Shown: positions 16,187-17,304 of the stretch, in pieces | How positions within the stretch are numbered: position 1 is the first letter of the stretch | How the letters are laid out: the number at the start of each line of letters is the position of its first letter | Assembly (NCBI GenBank): GCA_902727945.1 | Contig: CACVAV010000310.1 | Location: forward strand, 1-17,304 | Source: an uncultured Thiotrichaceae bacterium | GTDB taxonomy: Bacteria > Pseudomonadota > Gammaproteobacteria > Thiotrichales > Thiotrichaceae | DNA length: 17,304 nt | Direction: 5' to 3' | Notes under the pieces: generated by a model | Database searches by the model: none | What the model saw: only the letters and a program-made list of their open reading frames with translations | Told to the model about the DNA's origin: nothing | Position numbers and translations under genes: made by a program

Positions 16187-16747
16187 TCACGGAGTAGCTG
16201 GATCATCATCCAATATTTCAGATATCACATAGATTCCTGCTGCCCCACCAAGGACGAGGGGTAAAGTATTTTGAGCGTTTAAAAAAGAGTTTGCAGCAAT
16301 ATTTGTTGCGGCATTGGATGTTGGTATTACCGGCCTTACTGCAGGTGTGGTAATAGTTCGTACAACACAGCAGCCATCATTGGCGGCTGTGCCAAATTTA
16401 GCATATTGATTAGCATTAATCACAGGCGTTCCCGCTAAGCATTGTGCGTCTTCACGAACGTTAACCACTGTATTTTGACGATACTTGATCTCACATTTAC
16501 TCTTTATATAGCGCCCTGTTGCCGAACCTTTCTCAAGTACTAATAGTTTTGCTCCATCCGGTAAGTAACTACCTTTTTTTGCGATAGCTTGCTTTCCATT
16601 GGGCATTTCTATCAGTGCTCTACCGCTGAGTTCGATGATTTTAAGTACTGAGGGTGTCGCCTTTGCAGCTTGCGCTTGTGCTAGGGCTGGGGTTGAGAAG
16701 AGACTTAGTGCCAGAGGTGCAATAAGCTTTGTGTATTTATTTGGCAT
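16187..16747 (-). CDS. Secreted protein of unknown function (FecR-like beta domain suspected)
   Basis: A 186-residue protein that I do not recognise at gene level. It has a clear signal peptide (KLIAPLALSLFSTPALA, cleavage likely after residue 23). Residues about 33-104 look like a short beta domain of the kind seen in FecR-like or SH3-like periplasmic proteins (VLKIIELSGRALIE, then a Lys/Gly-rich segment). Cys85 and Cys103 could form a disulphide, and Cys126-Cys127 is an adjacent pair. A hydrophobic, Gly-containing stretch near the C-terminus (TLPLVLGGAAGIYVISEIL) followed by DDDPATP suggests a membrane-associating tail. The ATG has AGGAA 7 nt upstream. It stands alone, convergent with trkH and with A+T-rich DNA upstream. 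Signal peptide and Shine-Dalgarno support a real gene; the function is open. Confidence 0.75.
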   Translation of the reverse strand: MPNKYTKLIAPLALSLFSTPALAQAQAAKATPSVLKIIELSGRALIEMPNGKQAIAKKGSYLPDGAKLLVLEKGSATGRYIKSKCEIKYRQNTVVNVREDAQCLAGTPVINANQYAKFGTAANDGCCVVRTITTPAVRPVIPTSNAATNIAANSFLNAQNTLPLVLGGAAGIYVISEILDDDPATP

Positions 16748-16863
16748 ATTTATTTCCTAATGTTTTCTACAAAAATCCCAATCGCAAAATAAAATTTTTA
16801 TTATGAGTTGCAGCTTAGTCTTCAGAATTCAACTGACCTAAACTAGATTTCATAGAGAAAGCT

Positions 16864-16879
16864 TATGTAAATTTACATA
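16864..16879. repeat. Perfect 16-bp palindrome, operator-like
   Basis: TATGTAAATTTACATA is a perfect palindrome, about 120 bp upstream of the start codon of the leftward secreted-protein gene. Its size and two-fold symmetry suit a dimeric helix-turn-helix regulator. The half-site TGTAAA resembles a TyrR half-site, but the 6-bp spacer of a TyrR box is missing, so I do not assign a regulator. Confidence 0.45.
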
Positions 16880-16942
16880 GTTATTCTTAATGTTTCAGAT
16901 GATTAGTCTGTTTTAGTTGCCAAATGGTTCTACTGTGTTTGG

Positions 16943-16966
16943 TAGTATTTTTGACCTAAAATACTA
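16943..16966. repeat. Perfect inverted repeat, 9-bp arms and 6-bp spacer
   Basis: Arms TAGTATTTT and AAAATACTA are exact reverse complements around TGACCT. The stem is A+T-rich and no U-tract follows on either strand, so an operator-type site fits better than a terminator. It lies 63 bp from the 16-bp palindrome in the same non-coding region. Confidence 0.4.
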
Positions 16967-17138
16967 AAATTTGCGGAGTGCTTGAATTTAAGTGATTCAA
17001 TGTTTGTGTTTAAAACGCTAATAACCAGGGATTTTTTTCCAAGTATTTGATTTTTATGATTAATATTTTTGGCGTAAGTTTTTCCTGAAACCACATTGGC
17101 AGAGTCAATAATTTATAAAATTAATTTATATACTTAAA

Positions 17139-17160
17139 TTTTAATTTATTTTTAATTTAT
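17139..17160. repeat. 11-bp tandem direct repeat
   Basis: TTTTAATTTAT occurs twice without a gap (17139-17149 and 17150-17160), followed by TTTT. A 9-bp copy of its core (TTAATTTAT) lies at 17121-17129. It sits 34 bp downstream of the ilvA stop. It is probably low-complexity A+T DNA produced by slippage; a role as bent or nucleoid-protein-bound DNA is possible but unsupported. Confidence 0.35.
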
Positions 17161-17193
17161 TTTTCAGGTAGCTTGGTATTATTTGTCCATTTT

Positions 17194-17304
17194 TTAACCA
17201 AGAAATTGCAGGCAGGCAGGGTTGTTGGTTTCATCCCAGTACGCATAACCCAGGTTGTCCAAAAATTCACTGAACTGCTCCCGTTCATCAGGAGGCACCT
17301 GCAT
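17194..17304 (-). CDS. ilvA: Threonine ammonia-lyase (biosynthetic) IlvA, C-terminal fragment
   Basis: Only the last 36 codons and the stop are inside the window. The reading ends LGYAYWDETNNPACLQFLG. This matches the C-terminal end of the ACT-like regulatory domain of IlvA (E. coli ends LGYDCHDETNNPAFRFFLAG). VPPDERE upstream is also typical of this domain. IlvA deaminates threonine to 2-oxobutanoate, the first step of isoleucine synthesis, with isoleucine feedback acting through this domain. The ATG at the window edge is an internal Met, not the start. The catalytic PLP domain lies outside the window and cannot be checked. Confidence 0.88.
   Translation of the reverse strand: MQVPPDEREQFSEFLDNLGYAYWDETNNPACLQFLG

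Larger units (their letters stand above)
16748..17193. other. A+T-rich intergenic region with dyads, no gene seen
   Basis: This 446-bp stretch between the secreted-protein gene and the ilvA stop holds no ORF I can support. It is visibly richer in A+T than the rest of the window, most strongly at 17100-17165. It contains two perfect dyads (16864-16879 and 16943-16966) and an 11-bp tandem repeat (17139-17160). The promoter of the leftward secreted-protein gene should lie in its left part: CATAAT on the minus strand around 16805-16800 is a -10 candidate, without a well-spaced -35. I see no intrinsic terminator with a U-tract for ilvA. Confidence 0.6.

Noticed and set aside
17057..17089. Short rightward ORF starting ATGATTAATATT in the A+T-rich region
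   Set aside because: Only ten codons, no ribosome site, and no resemblance to a known small gene or leader peptide.
17106..17131. A+T near-palindrome around AAATTAATTT as an ilvA terminator
   Set aside because: The stem would be all A-T with no G-C and no distinct U-tract beyond the general A+T richness, so it is not a credible terminator.
1..17304. Mobile element, CRISPR array, tRNA or rRNA
   Set aside because: No transposase or integrase reading frame, no regularly spaced repeats, and no tRNA- or rRNA-like segment seen. The gene order is that of conserved chromosomal core.

Overview
The window looks like chromosomal core DNA from a gammaproteobacterium. The gene order tsaC-topA-smg-dprA-LysM lipoprotein // def-fmt-rsmB-(DUF4390)-ntrY-ntrX-trkA-trkH extends the dprA/def/fmt/rsmB/trkA neighbourhood known from Escherichia and Pseudomonas. 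Base composition is moderate and codon use looks even through the main block. I cannot fix the genus. The NtrYX insertion and the TopA type argue against Enterobacterales.

Layout. Positions 1-6117 are a leftward block: a LysM lipoprotein (first in transcription), dprA (GTG start), smg, topA and tsaC, the last truncated by the window edge. Most junctions are 4-23 bp; only smg-topA has a longer gap (about 120 bp), with a possible topA promoter. Positions 6118-6235 are a divergent promoter region. Positions 6236-16136 are a rightward block, def, fmt, rsmB, a DUF4390 protein, ntrY, ntrX, trkA and trkH, with overlapping or nearly abutting genes throughout except for a 29-bp ntrX-trkA gap. It reads as one long operon. 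Positions 16187-16747 carry a leftward, isolated gene for a secreted protein of unknown function. Positions 16748-17193 are an A+T-rich non-coding stretch with two perfect dyads. The window ends inside the 3' end of ilvA (leftward).

How the genes fit together. def and fmt handle the formyl group of initiator Met. rsmB methylates 16S rRNA and tsaC makes the t6A tRNA precursor, so translation is the main theme. topA and dprA handle DNA topology and single-stranded DNA. ntrY-ntrX form a membrane two-component system between a DUF4390 membrane/periplasmic protein and the two genes of the Trk potassium transporter.

Most notable observation. The NtrX-like regulator keeps its receiver Asp, Walker A and Fis-type HTH. 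It has lost the sigma-54-contacting GAFTGA motif, the Walker B Asp, both arginine-finger positions and the sensor II Arg. It is probably not a working sigma-54 activator. I saw no mobile element, CRISPR array, tRNA, rRNA or defence system, and nothing that amounts to a wholly new system.
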